Shown here in pieces: positions 36,004 to 46,828 of a stretch of DNA of 64,000 nt. Made by a program: the position numbers and the translations under genes. The notes under the pieces are model-generated. The model made no database searches and was not told the origin of the DNA. It saw only the letters and a list, made by a program, of their open reading frames with translations. The stretch lies in the NCBI RefSeq assembly GCF_015477765.1, contig NZ_JADLQQ010000001.1, forward strand, positions 558,001-622,000, in the 5' to 3' direction. Within the stretch, counting starts at the first letter, position 1, and each line of letters opens with the position of its first letter. Source of the DNA: Nocardia transvalensis (GTDB lineage: Bacteria; Actinomycetota; Actinomycetes; Mycobacteriales; Mycobacteriaceae).

Positions 36004-37092
36004 TCAGCTGACTCCGCCCGGCAGGGAACCGCCGGGGACGATGAAGGTTGTCGGGACGATCGGCGCTGTCGGGCGCACGGCCCCCGGCGCGCTGGTCGGC
36101 ACGACCGGCGCGGTCACCCCCGGCCCCGCCCCGCCGCCCGGTGAGGCGACGGTGGTCGGCACCGTGGGGTCCTGCGTCGGGGGTTGGGTGGGTGCTCCGG
36201 TCGGCGGCTCCGCGGTGGTGGGGGGCACCGTCGGTGGCTGCGTAGGCGTCGGGGGGACATGGCCGGTCGTCCCGCTACCGTCGGTCGTGGGCTCGTTCGG
36301 CGACTGCAGGATGCTGATATCAGGTTCCTTGGACCCGCTGCCCGCCGTCTCGTTGCCGGTGGTCGTCGGATTCTTGCCGGGCTGACTCGTTCCCGACGGC
36401 GAGGTCGGCGCCACCGTGCCCTTGACCTCGGGGGGCAGCTGCGCGAGCAGCGCTTCCACCCGGCTCTCCAGATTGCTCTTGTGTTTGACGTCGTTGACCT
36501 GGGTGGCGTTGGCTTGGGCGCTCTCCAGCGCCTGCTTGGCCTTACTGGGCTGGCCCGCCGCGATGTAGCCCTGCGCCTCGGCAAGCGAATCCTCGGCACG
36601 CTGGGTGATGGTCGACTGCGCCTGTTGGCTGAATACGACCTCTTTGACCCGCCACAGCGGATCACCCGGCTGCGCGCTGTAGGAGAACGCCGTCATCCCA
36701 CCCATGATCAGCGCCAGCGCAGCCGCCGCGCCCATGAGCGGACGAACCAGCCGAAGATGTCGCCGGTGCGCGACGTTGATCCTCGACTTCCGCGCACCGA
36801 TTTCCTGATTGACCGCCGCGACAATGGTGTCCAGATCCGGTCCGGCCGGCATCGGCGCCTCGACGATCTCGCCCCGCCAGTTCGCGAGCAGACTCGCGAG
36901 CTGATACTCCTCGGCACTATCGGTCGCTACGGGTCCATCGCCGGCGATGGCATCGATGAGCGCATCGTCGCGGCGGACCGCGGCGATGTCGACCGGTCCG
37001 GTGTCACCGGAAGCCTCGGCATAGGGATCGCTGTTCTGCGATCCAAGCCGCGCCTTCCAGTCGCCCCGACCGCGCTCGCCATCCCTAGCCAT
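36004..37092 (-). CDS. rsdA: Anti-sigma-D factor RsdA
   Basis: Membrane anti-sigma factor that holds SigD inactive until proteolysis. The 362-residue protein has an N-terminal sigma-binding region (DDALIDAIAGDG...EYQLASLLANWRGEIVEAPMP), a membrane helix near residues 112-135 (MGAAAALALIMGGMTAFSYSA), an external coiled segment with QSTITQRAEDSLAEAQGYIAAGQ, and a long Thr/Pro-rich tail. ATG 37092 overlaps the sigD 3' end by 8 bases; GTG 37101 is an alternative. Gene order sigD-rsdA is as in mycobacteria. Confidence 0.92.
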   Translation of the reverse strand: MARDGERGRGDWKARLGSQNSDPYAEASGDTGPVDIAAVRRDDALIDAIAGDGPVATDSAEEYQLASLLANWRGEIVEAPMPAGPDLDTIVAAVNQEIGARKSRINVAHRRHLRLVRPLMGAAAALALIMGGMTAFSYSAQPGDPLWRVKEVVFSQQAQSTITQRAEDSLAEAQGYIAAGQPSKAKQALESAQANATQVNDVKHKSNLESRVEALLAQLPPEVKGTVAPTSPSGTSQPGKNPTTTGNETAGSGSKEPDISILQSPNEPTTDGSGTTGHVPPTPTQPPTVPPTTAEPPTGAPTQPPTQDPTVPTTVASPGGGAGPGVTAPVVPTSAPGAVRPTAPIVPTTFIVPGGSLPGGVS

Positions 37093-37663
37093 ACATTTCA
37101 CCTGCCCTCGCCACTTGTGACTTCAGTTTCGCGAGCGCCCGATGCTGGGCCACTCGTATAGCACCAGCCGTACTGCCCACGGCAAGTGCTGTTTCTTCTG
37201 CTGACAGACCCATGACCAAACGCAGGATCAGGATCTCTCGATGCTTCTCCGGAAGCGTGGCCAACAGAGCGTTCATCTGCCGGCTGGTTTCGGATTCGAG
37301 AGCGCGCTGCTCCGGCCCCTGGTCGGTGGATATGACATCTGGTACTTCGGCCATCGCGTCCGCCTTGTTACGGGCGGCATTGCGGTGGGCGTCGGCGACC
37401 TTGTGCGAAGCGATTCCGTAGACGAATGCCATGAACGGCCGCCCCTGGTCCTGATAACGAGGCAGGGCGGTCATCACAGCCAAACAGACCTCCTGCGCAA
37501 CGTCGTCCGCGGAGAGCTGCCCACGCTCCGCGGCTCCGATCCGCGCGCGGCAATAGCGCACCACCAGCGGGCGGATGATCTCCAGTACCTGGGCTAAAGC
37601 CGAACGATCGCCCTGCGCAGCTGCTGCGACGGCGGCGTCCAACTCCTCGCCCGTGTGCGTCAT
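37085..37663 (-). CDS. sigD: ECF RNA polymerase sigma factor SigD
   Basis: A 192-residue ECF sigma factor. Region 2 includes LVVRYCRARIG, LSADDVAQEVCLAVMTALPRY and FMAFVYGIASHKVADAHRNA; region 4 includes LPEKHREILILRLVMGLSAEETALAVGSTAGAIRVAQHRALAKLK. It matches mycobacterial SigD in sequence pattern and position. ATG 37663 (MTHTGEELDA) is preferred; GTG 37696 would add 11 residues. Translationally linked to rsdA, its inhibitor. Confidence 0.93.
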   Translation of the reverse strand: MTHTGEELDAAVAAAAQGDRSALAQVLEIIRPLVVRYCRARIGAAERGQLSADDVAQEVCLAVMTALPRYQDQGRPFMAFVYGIASHKVADAHRNAARNKADAMAEVPDVISTDQGPEQRALESETSRQMNALLATLPEKHREILILRLVMGLSAEETALAVGSTAGAIRVAQHRALAKLKSQVARAGEMYG

Positions 37664-37782
37664 CGTCAGAGATATTCCTGGCGTTACAAGTGGCACGGTC
37701 GGTTCTTGACCAGTGCTTCCACCGGTCGGCGGAACGCTCCAACAATAACCGCTTCAATCCGCGAGCCGGGCAAGACCGGGGG

Positions 37783-38679
37783 TCAGAAGTCGCCGAGAAC
37801 CCCGTTGCCGGAACGTAATAGCCCACCGTGCCTGGCCAGAGCCCGTGCGCACCCGGCCGCGTCGGCGGCCGCGGCCGCCGCGGCGGGTCCGTCCGAAATG
37901 CCCGATCGGAGCATCGCGCAGGCCCATCGCAGGGGCAGCAGATCGTGGTCGGCGCACTCCTGCGCGACGACCGCGGCCGAGGCGCCCGCCCGGTCGAGAT
38001 CACCGGCGGCGGCCGCCGCGGCGGCGAGCAGTAGGCGGGACTTGACGCGGTGACGCACCGAAGGGCTCGATTCGGCCAACGCCGAGGCCGCCTCGGCATG
38101 GGCGAGCGCCGACTCGCCCGGATTCGCGCCGGATGTCGCCAATGCCGTCTCGGCGGACACCCAATGCCAGCGCAGCCGCGGGCGCCAGGCCCCCGACAGA
38201 TCCTCGACAAAGGGCTGGCAACGTTCCAGCAGCCGCGCCGCCAATCCCGGTCGAGCGGTCCCGAGAGCGTCGGCGGCGAGGCCGGTCAACGCGTCGCAAA
38301 CGGCCTCGATACGCGCCGCAGAGGCCCCTTCGACGCCACGTCGCAGGCCGGGCAGCACCAGCGCCAAGGCCCGGCCGTCCAGCGCGGACGCAGAGGCATG
38401 CCATCCCAGTTGCCGCAGCAGCGAGGCCTCGGTACTGGCGATCAGAGAGGTCTGCACAGGATCGGACGTGAGCCGGCGCGCGCGCCGCAACTCGGCGCGG
38501 GCGGCGGCGTAGCGGCCCTGGCCGCCCAGCACCACGGCACGCAACCAGGAATCGACGGGTCCGGCGATCGGAGGCAACTCCGCGACGGCAATGCCGGGAC
38601 GGGCGCCGAATGCCGCCTCGGCAAACACCGCGTTTCCCTGCTGCAGCAATCCATCCAAAGGCGGGGCGAACTCGTGCAC
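37783..38679 (-). CDS. Conserved helical-repeat protein next to sigD
   Basis: A 298-residue Ala/Arg/Leu-rich, all-helical protein with TPR-like spacing (LRAVVLGGQGRYAAARAELRRARRL, ALTGLAADALGTARPGLAARLLERC, HAEAASALAESSPSVRHRVKSRLLLAAAAAA). It corresponds by position and composition to the conserved hypothetical between sigD and whiB3 in mycobacteria (Rv3415c). No catalytic motif. GTG start at 38679. Confidence 0.82.
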   Translation of the reverse strand: MHEFAPPLDGLLQQGNAVFAEAAFGARPGIAVAELPPIAGPVDSWLRAVVLGGQGRYAAARAELRRARRLTSDPVQTSLIASTEASLLRQLGWHASASALDGRALALVLPGLRRGVEGASAARIEAVCDALTGLAADALGTARPGLAARLLERCQPFVEDLSGAWRPRLRWHWVSAETALATSGANPGESALAHAEAASALAESSPSVRHRVKSRLLLAAAAAAAGDLDRAGASAAVVAQECADHDLLPLRWACAMLRSGISDGPAAAAAAADAAGCARALARHGGLLRSGNGVLGDF

Positions 38680-39339
38680 CGCCGCACTCTATCCACCGCC
38701 CGGCGGCGCCGCGCAGGTACCGGCCGGAAGTGCGGGCAACCGTTCAGCATTGATAACGCCCCGGCGATGTTTCCATCTCGTAAATCTGTTGTGGGCTATC
38801 ACCCAGCACGTGCGTTAGGAATTTGTATGCTTTTCGGATAATTAACCTGGGCGCCTCGACCCGGCCATCTCGAGTGCAAGGGGAAACGGGGCGCCGGTGC
38901 TTCTCGTCACATACCACAACGCGGCCCCATCGGGTGGGTAGATAGCACTTCTACCTGGAAAAATATGGCCTGAGCAGCGCATTCGATGCCCCGAACGGGC
39001 ATCATCGAACCCAGCCCCATCCTGGCCAACCGATCAGTATCACCAGTGGCGGGCCGAAAGTAAATAGCGCGAAGGTTAAATCTGAGATCCGTCGGCATTT
39101 CAATCGCCGACGGAGAAACTATTGACTCGATTTCGTCGTGCGTCCTAACGTACGTCATCGCCGTCGTTGGCGCCGCGCGAAATTGCGGCGACCGCGAACT
39201 GCGATCGCCGGACTTCCGGTGATACGGTCCGAGCCCGATCTCGGCGGGGTCTCTTCCGGCCGCGTCCGGGCCCGGACAGACCGTTGCTAACAAAGCATCG
39301 CTCGACAACGCCGACGAGCTCGCATCACAAGGAGTTCAC
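38680..39339. other. Long whiB3 upstream region
   Basis: About 660 bases without a credible gene. It contains a 9-bp hairpin TCCGTCGGC/GCCGACGGA (39088-39114) immediately before the candidate whiB3 promoter, and stretches of lower GC around 38790-39150. Complex regulation of whiB3 from this region is likely. Confidence 0.5.
39122..39151 (+). promoter_or_regulatory. Candidate sigma-A-type promoter for whiB3
   Basis: TTGACT (39122-39127), an 18-base spacer and TAACGT (39146-39151) lie about 190 bases before the whiB3 start. A hairpin (39088-39114) directly abuts the -35 element and may be an operator. Prediction is by motif only. Confidence 0.45.
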
Positions 39340-39633
39340 ATGCCCATGCCCACCCATCTTCCTGGTCCGAATGCCGACGTCTGGGACTGGCAGATGCGCG
39401 GTTCCTGCCGCGGCGTGGACTCATCCGTGTTCTTCCATCCCGACGGCGAGCGAGGCCGCGCCCGGGCCCAACGTGAGCTGCGCGCGAAGGAAATCTGCCG
39501 GACCTGCCCGGTACTCATGCAGTGCCGCAGCCACGCCCTGAAGGTCAGCGAGCCCTACGGCATCTGGGGCGGAATGTCGGAGACCGAACGCGAGATGCAC
39601 GCCCGGCGCAATCGGCGCCGGATGGCGGTCTGA
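39340..39633 (+). CDS. whiB3: Redox-sensing transcription factor WhiB3
   Basis: A 97-residue WhiB-family Fe-S regulator. Cluster ligands C23, C53, C56 and C62 (C-x29-C-x2-C-x5-C) and the G-I-W-G-G turn are present, followed by a basic tail RRNRRRMAV for DNA contact. The start MPMPTHLPGPNADVWDWQ is close to M. tuberculosis WhiB3, and it sits beside sigD as there. WhiB3 senses redox and controls lipid metabolism. The C-terminal tail is shorter than in M. tuberculosis. Confidence 0.92.
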   Translation: MPMPTHLPGPNADVWDWQMRGSCRGVDSSVFFHPDGERGRARAQRELRAKEICRTCPVLMQCRSHALKVSEPYGIWGGMSETEREMHARRNRRRMAV

Positions 39634-39999
39634 GCTACGCCCCGGAATCGGGCGCGAAATTCTTCACACCCGCGGGCCCATCCGAAAGCCCGGGCGCGCC
39701 GAATGCCTAGCAAACAACCGGCCACTGGATTCACGGCCGGTGAATATCGAAGTAGGCGCGCAGGCTGAGTCGGCCACCGCCGATCCGCCTGCTGTGAGAT
39801 GGCCAGAAGCCTTGCCTACCTGCCGCACCAGCGTTTCGTAGAGGTTCCCGGCGTGTCACGGCGTGTCCATTCGGAACACTCCTCGGCGTGTCCGGAAATG
39901 TCCGAAAACCGCTGGGCTGCAGGCTGTTTGCTGCACCCCGACGAGAGGAGGTTATAGCGGCACGCTACGGTAGTGGCCGATGACACAGAATGGAGCGTT
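39634..39999. other. Intergenic region upstream of the ECF sigma gene
   Basis: About 365 bases with no gene apart from the tiny ORF noted within the sigma entry. The main structure is the GGCGTGTC repeat group at 39850-39892. Confidence 0.5.
39850..39892. promoter_or_regulatory. Three GGCGTGTC direct repeats
   Basis: GGCGTGTC occurs at 39850, 39860 and 39885, interleaved with GGAACACTCC and GGAAATGTCC, upstream of the ECF sigma gene. Ten- and 25-base spacings suggest a helically phased regulator site. Confidence 0.5.
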
Positions 40000-40653
40000 G
40001 TGACAACGCGGCCGCCGGCCGCAGAGGGCGACTCGTTCCAAGAGGAAGTCGGGGACGGGCAGGTGGGAACGCCGAGCGTGGACTCTGCGGTGACGGCGCG
40101 CGCAGCCGAAAGCATCGAACTCGCCGCCCTGCTCGCGCGGTGCGGGCGAGGCGACCAGCAAGCCTTTGCCGAGCTGTACGACCGTACAAGTGCTCGGGTC
40201 TTCGGCCTAGTCCTGCGTGTCCTACACGATCCCGGCTACGCGGAGGAGACGACCCAGGAGGTCTACCTCCAGATCTGGCGTACCGCAGCCAATTTCGACC
40301 CGGCCAAGGGCTCCGCGGTCACCTGGCTGATGACCCTTGCCCATCGCCGGGCGGTCGACCGTGTCCGTGCCGAGCAGGCGCATGCGCAGCGCGAGGTCGC
40401 CTACGGCGCAAGCAGTCTCGGTAACGAATTCGACGAGGTCACCGAAGAGGTAGGACGAAGACTCGAACAGCAGGCGGTGCTGGAGGGCCTCGCCACACTG
40501 ACACAGACGCAGCGGGAGGCGATATCACTCGCCTATTTCGGCGGCCGGACCTATGCGGAGGTAGCCGCTTACTTGGGAGTAGGGTTACCGACTGTTAAGT
40601 CCCGTATTCGCGACGGATTGACACGACTCAAGAAGAGTTTGGGAGTGACGTGA
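40000..40653 (+). CDS. ECF RNA polymerase sigma factor, SigK-like
   Basis: A 217-residue ECF sigma factor. Region 2 (QAFAELYDRTSARVFGLVLRVLHDPGYAEETTQEVYLQIWR, VTWLMTLAHRRAVDRVRAEQA) and region 4 (LTQTQREAISLAYFGGRTYAEVAAYLGVGLPTVKSRIRDGLTRLKKSLG) resemble mycobacterial SigK. The start is uncertain: GTG 40000 has GGAG 4 bases upstream, and a 7-codon ORF (MTQNGAL, from 39980) ends with a TGA overlapping it; GTG 39973 is the longer alternative. Followed 1 base later by its anti-sigma gene. Confidence 0.9.
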   Translation: MTTRPPAAEGDSFQEEVGDGQVGTPSVDSAVTARAAESIELAALLARCGRGDQQAFAELYDRTSARVFGLVLRVLHDPGYAEETTQEVYLQIWRTAANFDPAKGSAVTWLMTLAHRRAVDRVRAEQAHAQREVAYGASSLGNEFDEVTEEVGRRLEQQAVLEGLATLTQTQREAISLAYFGGRTYAEVAAYLGVGLPTVKSRIRDGLTRLKKSLGVT

Positions 40654-40654
40654 G

Positions 40655-40960
40655 ATGAACGAAAGCCAGATCGATCTCGCGCACACGGTCGCGCTCGGAT
40701 CGATCGGCGACGAGGACCAGCGCGCGGTGCAGGAGCTACTCGACAGCGGCGATCCGGTGCTGCGCGCGGACTTCACCAGGGAAGTGCAGCTGACTCGGGA
40801 AGCCCTCGCCGAGTTCGCCTCGGCGGTCGCGACCCCACCGCCCGCCTCACTCCGTGATCGACTGCTCGCCGCGATTGAAGACCAAGCTCCCGCCCCGGCC
40901 CGCCGGCCGCATCCCTGCGGCTGCAACCATCGCGCATCGGACTCCACCACCGACCACTGA
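40655..40960 (+). CDS. Short RskA-like anti-sigma factor without membrane domain
   Basis: A 101-residue protein whose residues 8-75 (LAHTVALGSIGDEDQRAVQE... REVQLTREALAEFASAV.. PPPASLRDRLLAAIED) match the cytosolic sigma-binding domain of RskA-type anti-sigma factors. RskA proteins continue with a membrane helix and an external domain; this one instead ends in a short tail with HPCGCNH and no hydrophobic stretch. It is therefore probably soluble, with a Cys/His cluster that could sense metal or redox (inference). Spacing to the sigma gene is 1 base. Confidence 0.78.
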   Translation: MNESQIDLAHTVALGSIGDEDQRAVQELLDSGDPVLRADFTREVQLTREALAEFASAVATPPPASLRDRLLAAIEDQAPAPARRPHPCGCNHRASDSTTDH

Positions 40961-41047
40961 GCCCTCGCTCCGGATGAATTTTCTGCCGTCCGATCCGCCC
41001 CTGACGTTCATGTGGCTCCGCAGGGAATGAAGCTCGGCGAAAACTCA

Positions 41048-41084
41048 GGGGCCGTTCACATCCGCGACGGATGTGAACGGCCCC
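41048..41084. terminator. Bidirectional terminator between anti-sigma and groEL1 genes
   Basis: A 17-bp perfect stem (GGGGCCGTTCACATCCG and its complement) with a 3-base loop; TGTTTTCG follows on the plus strand and TGAGTTTTCG on the minus strand, so it can stop both convergent transcripts. Confidence 0.88.
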
Positions 41085-41100
41085 TGTTTTCGTGCAGCGC

Positions 41101-43097
<1,997 letters not shown>

Positions 43098-43227
43098 GTT
43101 GAGCCCTCCACTTTCAGGGGATTCGGTCGTCCGGGGCCGTTCCCCGGACTCACGGTTTCGGTCACTGTGTTGACCCTGTGCATAGCCCCGTCGTCGCGGG
43201 TGCCGGGACCCCTGCTCAGTAGTCAAG

Positions 43228-43281
43228 CTGGCACCTGAGCACATCCAGTGCCAACTAGCACTCTATACAGGAGAGTGCCAG
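43228..43281. promoter_or_regulatory. Double CIRCE element of the groE operon
   Basis: A standard CIRCE: CTAGCACTC (43255-43263), 9-base spacer, GAGTGCCAG (43273-43281). Directly beside it is a second, weaker 9-9-9 element, read on the minus strand as TTGGCACTG-N9-AGGTGCCAG (43228-43254). CIRCE binds HrcA, which represses groE until heat shock; double sites are known in actinobacteria. Confidence 0.88.
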
Positions 43282-43765
43282 CGCTCAAGGGCGGGTAGTG
43301 CTGGGTGTGGCCGCGGCACCCGATGGCCCCGAGTGAATGTGGTTCGAGTCTGAACTGTGCGGCTGACCAGTTCGGACGCTGTCCGGGTAATGCAATTGGC
43401 ACAAACGCGACACGCCTGAAGTCCGTGGCAATCGATCCGAAAAAACTGTAACGTTCGGATAACGGATTGTGACACTATGGACGACGGCTCCGTGATGTTG
43501 CGTCTACGTCGACACCGTGCCCGCCGACGCCCGTCACGCGGTCCGCCGAGCATTTGACAACTGCTTCACCCACTGCGCGATCACCCTCGCGCATGCCTGA
43601 GACGAGAGCAAGACCGCAAGTGATCGTTGGCTGGTCCCGACACCGGAACGGATCCGGGCCCGGCCGGATCCTTAGCTCGGGCCGTCCGCCATCCACGCGG
43701 AGGTCCGTGCTGTCCGTTCGAGATGGTCGGCGACACCACGACCATCCGCTCGAAGGGAGGTGAAC
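43282..43765. other. Intergenic region between groES and the Hsp70-like gene
   Basis: About 480 bases. No gene is supported; short open frames lack ribosome sites. The Hsp70-like gene's Shine-Dalgarno (GGGAGG, 43755-43760) closes the region. Confidence 0.45.
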
Positions 43766-45217
43766 ATGCGAACATCCCTCGGCATCTCCGCCGGGAACGA
43801 GGTGGTGTGCTCGGCCCTGGTCGCGACCGCACCGAACGGTGCCCAGAGCTTCGACTACCGAGTCGTCACCGCCGACGTGGCGCATTCCGACCTCGGCGAT
43901 CTGGTGGTGTCCTCGATCGAGTTGATGACCACTCAGATGCCCCGCGACTTCGTGCATCCCGTCGGTGCGCAGGCCGCAGGGCTCCCGGTGCCCCGCGCCG
44001 AGACGGCCCTCGCGCCGCCCGGGGCGATCGCCGTCGCCTACCGCGACCGGGAGCAGGCCCTCGCCATCCGAGCCGCCGTCAGCCGCCAGCGCCGCGACGT
44101 CCAGCTCATTCCCGAAAGCAGCGCCGCACTCGGCTATCTGCGCCACACCGGTCTGCTCGACCGCTACGACACGGTGGCCATCATCGACCTCGGCGCCTCC
44201 GGGATGAGCGTGACGGTCGCCGATCTGGCCGACGATACGGTGCTGCGATCCGAGCGCACCCCGACGATCAGCGGCAGCGCGGTCGACGAGCTGATCTATC
44301 ACCATCTGCTCGACTGCCACTTCGCCCGCCGCGGCACCCGGCCCAATCGGAACATGCTCATCAACCGCAGCCGCGCGGCCAAGGAGCATCTGTCCATCGC
44401 ACCGGCGGTGACCATCGACCACGTCGCCGGGCAGCCGCTGAAGCTGACCCGCGCCGATTTCGAGGAGCTGATCGCCGACCTGCTTCGCGAGGCCGCCGTC
44501 TTCGCGGCGGGGGTGTTCGCCCGGGCGCCGAAATATCCGCAGGCCGTCACCGTGATCGGCGGCGGGGCGAATATCCCGGCCGTCGTCGCCGGCCTGGACG
44601 ATCTGCTCGACATTCCGGTGGGCACCGTGCCCGAGCCGGAGGCCGCGACGGCGAAAGGCGCCGCGCTGATTGCCGATTCGGCGCAGCCGTCGCCCTTCCC
44701 GACGATCGGCCTGGGCACCGATGCACCGGCCGGCACCTTCACCAAGCTCGTCGGCACTCTGGCCTGTGCGGTCGTTGTCGTGGGCCTGGTCGTCGGCTAC
44801 GGCGTCAAGGAACTGGTCCCGGCGGCCAACCACGACGTGAACCCGGCCGGAACCACCGACACCGCCCAGTCGACCCCGCCGCCGACGCCCGCGCCCGGTC
44901 CCGGCGGATCCGCAACCACCACGGCAGGGCAGACCGGAGGCTCCACCGACAGCTCCGTCTCCCCGACGCCCACCCCGAGCCCTCAGGCGCCGACCACCAG
45001 CGTCAATCGCCCGCCCAGCGCCCCACCCCTGCGCCCCGACCCCAACCTGCCACAGATCCCGCTCCCCGACCTCCCCCACCTCCTGGGCCCATTCCTCGGC
45101 ACCACAACCCCCGCCCCCGAATCGGTTTCCCCCGCCCCCACCCAAAGCCGCGCCCCCTCCACCTTCCCCCGCTCCAACTCCGGCTCCGCCGACTCCCCCC
45201 TGCGCCCCACCGACTGA
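43766..45217 (+). CDS. Hsp70-like actin-fold membrane protein with Pro-rich exterior
   Basis: A 483-residue protein. Residues 1-310 form a divergent Hsp70/actin-type ATPase (LGISAGNEVVCSALV phosphate-1-like, ALGYLRHTGLL, IIDLGASGMSVTVADL phosphate-2, VIGGGANIPAVVAGL adenosine motif). There is no substrate-binding domain; instead one membrane helix at about 328-350 (LVGTLACAVVVVGLVVGYGV) leads to a long Pro/Thr/Ser-rich external tail. Mycolic-acid actinobacteria encode several such proteins, mostly of unknown role. ATG 43766 follows GGGAGG. Confidence 0.82.
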   Translation: MRTSLGISAGNEVVCSALVATAPNGAQSFDYRVVTADVAHSDLGDLVVSSIELMTTQMPRDFVHPVGAQAAGLPVPRAETALAPPGAIAVAYRDREQALAIRAAVSRQRRDVQLIPESSAALGYLRHTGLLDRYDTVAIIDLGASGMSVTVADLADDTVLRSERTPTISGSAVDELIYHHLLDCHFARRGTRPNRNMLINRSRAAKEHLSIAPAVTIDHVAGQPLKLTRADFEELIADLLREAAVFAAGVFARAPKYPQAVTVIGGGANIPAVVAGLDDLLDIPVGTVPEPEAATAKGAALIADSAQPSPFPTIGLGTDAPAGTFTKLVGTLACAVVVVGLVVGYGVKELVPAANHDVNPAGTTDTAQSTPPPTPAPGPGGSATTTAGQTGGSTDSSVSPTPTPSPQAPTTSVNRPPSAPPLRPDPNLPQIPLPDLPHLLGPFLGTTTPAPESVSPAPTQSRAPSTFPRSNSGSADSPLRPTD

Positions 45218-45234
45218 CCCACCCGCACCGGCTT

Positions 45235-45666
45235 TCAGAGGTCGCCCGAGTAGTCCTGGGTGATCCAGCGATCGGGGCGGATGGTGAACAGAACGGACTT
45301 GGTGCCGTCGATGCGTTGGGCGAAAGCGCGACCGCCTTCCGGGCCGAGGTAGCGGGTGGCGATGGCCTCCCGGGCTTCCAGCGGGGAGGGGACCGCGGCG
45401 TCGATGACGGTGCCTTCGACGATGACGTACTGGTACGGCAGCTCTTCGCGCTGAATGGTCAGCGTCACCACACCGGCCTCCTGGATGAGCCGCGCCTTGC
45501 GACGCCCGGCGGTGGTATTGATTCTGATGTTGCCGCCGGGGGTGCAGTCGTACCAGATCGGTACGGCCGCGGGCGGGCGCCCGTCGGTCGCCGCGACCGA
45601 CAGCACGGCAATGTGCTTGCCCGCGAGGAATTCCTGACGTTCGGCTTCCGTGAACGGTTTCGACAT
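45235..45666 (-). CDS. PPOX-class / FDOR flavin-binding protein
   Basis: A 143-residue split-barrel protein of the pyridoxamine-phosphate-oxidase-like / F420-dependent reductase superfamily: HIAVLSVAATDGRPPAAVPIWYDCTPGGNIRINTT and a central RKARLIQEAGVVTLTIQREELPYQYVIVEGTV. Cofactor (FMN, F420 or haem) and substrate are unknown; actinobacterial members often use F420. Its 3' end lies 18 bases from the convergent Hsp70-like gene. Confidence 0.85.
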   Translation of the reverse strand: MSKPFTEAERQEFLAGKHIAVLSVAATDGRPPAAVPIWYDCTPGGNIRINTTAGRRKARLIQEAGVVTLTIQREELPYQYVIVEGTVIDAAVPSPLEAREAIATRYLGPEGGRAFAQRIDGTKSVLFTIRPDRWITQDYSGDL

Positions 45667-45793
45667 GCAAGCCCCAATGGTCCGAAGTTCTTCCTACACT
45701 AGATAAGCTACAACCTAATCACCGTAGGACAAGGAAATTGGGAGCACCGGCACGCCGACTTGCTTGGCTGCCGGTGCCCGATGGGGTCGGGGG

Positions 45794-46828
45794 TCAGCGA
45801 AGTTGGCTGGTCGAGACCTGGAGGCCCGGATCGGTGGCCACGGTGAGAGGGGAGGGTTTGGCGCCGCCGGCGATGACGTGGGCACCCAGGGTGGCGATCA
45901 TGACGCCGTTGTCGGTGCAGAGGCGGGGCTTGGGGACCCGGAGGGTGATACCGGCCGCGGCGCAGCGCTGTTCGGCCATCGAGCGGATGCGGGAGTTGGC
46001 GGTCGCGCCGCCGCCGAGCACCAGCGTGTCGACGCCGACATCCTGGACCGCGCGCAGCGCCTTCATGGTGAGCACATCGGCGACCGCCTCCTGGAACGAG
46101 GCCGCGATATCGGGGACCGGCAGTTCGCCGCCGTCGCGGCGGACCGCCTCAACGTAGCGGGCCACCGCGGTCTTCAGGCCGGAGAAGGAGAAGTCGTAGC
46201 GCGGATCGCGGGGTCCGGTCATACCGCGCGGGAAGGCGATCGCATTCGGATCTCCGTGCGCCGCAGCGGAATCCAGCGCCGGACCACCGGGAAAACCGAG
46301 GTCGAGCAGGCGCGCCACCTTGTCGAACGCCTCGCCCGCGGCATCGTCCACGGTGCTGCCCAGCTCCACGATCGGTTCGGCCAGATCGGTCACATGCAAC
46401 AGGTGGGTGTGCCCGCCCGACACCAGCAGCGCCACGCACGGCGGCATCGGCCCGTGCTCCAAGGTATCCACCGCGACATGGCCACCGAGATGATTCAGCG
46501 CGTACAGCGGGACATCCCACGCCGCCGCATAGGCTTTCGCGGCCGCGACACCGACCAGCAGGGCGCCCGCCAGACCCGGGCCGATGGTCACCGCCAGCGC
46601 ATCGGGTTTGGCGACACCGGCCGCCGACAGGGCCCGGCGCATCGCGGGCACGATCGCCTCCAGATGCGCGCGCGAGGCGATCTCCGGCACCACCCCACCG
46701 AAGCGGGCGTGCTGATCGACGCTCGACGCGACCTCGTCGGCAAGCAACTCGCAGGTGCCGTCGTCGCGCCACCGGACGATGCCGACTCCGGTTTCGTCAC
46801 ACGAGCTTTCGATGCCCATGACGATCAT
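45794..46828 (-). CDS. tsaD: tRNA N6-adenosine threonylcarbamoyltransferase
   Basis: Transfers threonylcarbamoyl to A37 of ANN-decoding tRNAs (t6A). The 344-residue Kae1/TsaD protein has [14 protein letters not shown], the metal-binding [25 protein letters not shown] and [11 protein letters not shown]. It is the last gene of a minus-strand set alr - hydrolase - tsaE - tsaB - rimI - tsaD; its ATG overlaps the rimI stop by 4 bases. Confidence 0.97.
   Translation of the reverse strand: MIVMGIESSCDETGVGIVRWRDDGTCELLADEVASSVDQHARFGGVVPEIASRAHLEAIVPAMRRALSAAGVAKPDALAVTIGPGLAGALLVGVAAAKAYAAAWDVPLYALNHLGGHVAVDTLEHGPMPPCVALLVSGGHTHLLHVTDLAEPIVELGSTVDDAAGEAFDKVARLLDLGFPGGPALDSAAAHGDPNAIAFPRGMTGPRDPRYDFSFSGLKTAVARYVEAVRRDGGELPVPDIAASFQEAVADVLTMKALRAVQDVGVDTLVLGGGATANSRIRSMAEQRCAAAGITLRVPKPRLCTDNGVMIATLGAHVIAGGAKPSPLTVATDPGLQVSTSQLR

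Noticed and set aside
43475..45670. 731-codon minus-strand frame over the Hsp70-like gene
   Set aside because: Antisense shadow of the Hsp70-like gene; the genuine minus-strand gene is only the PPOX-like one at 45235-45666.
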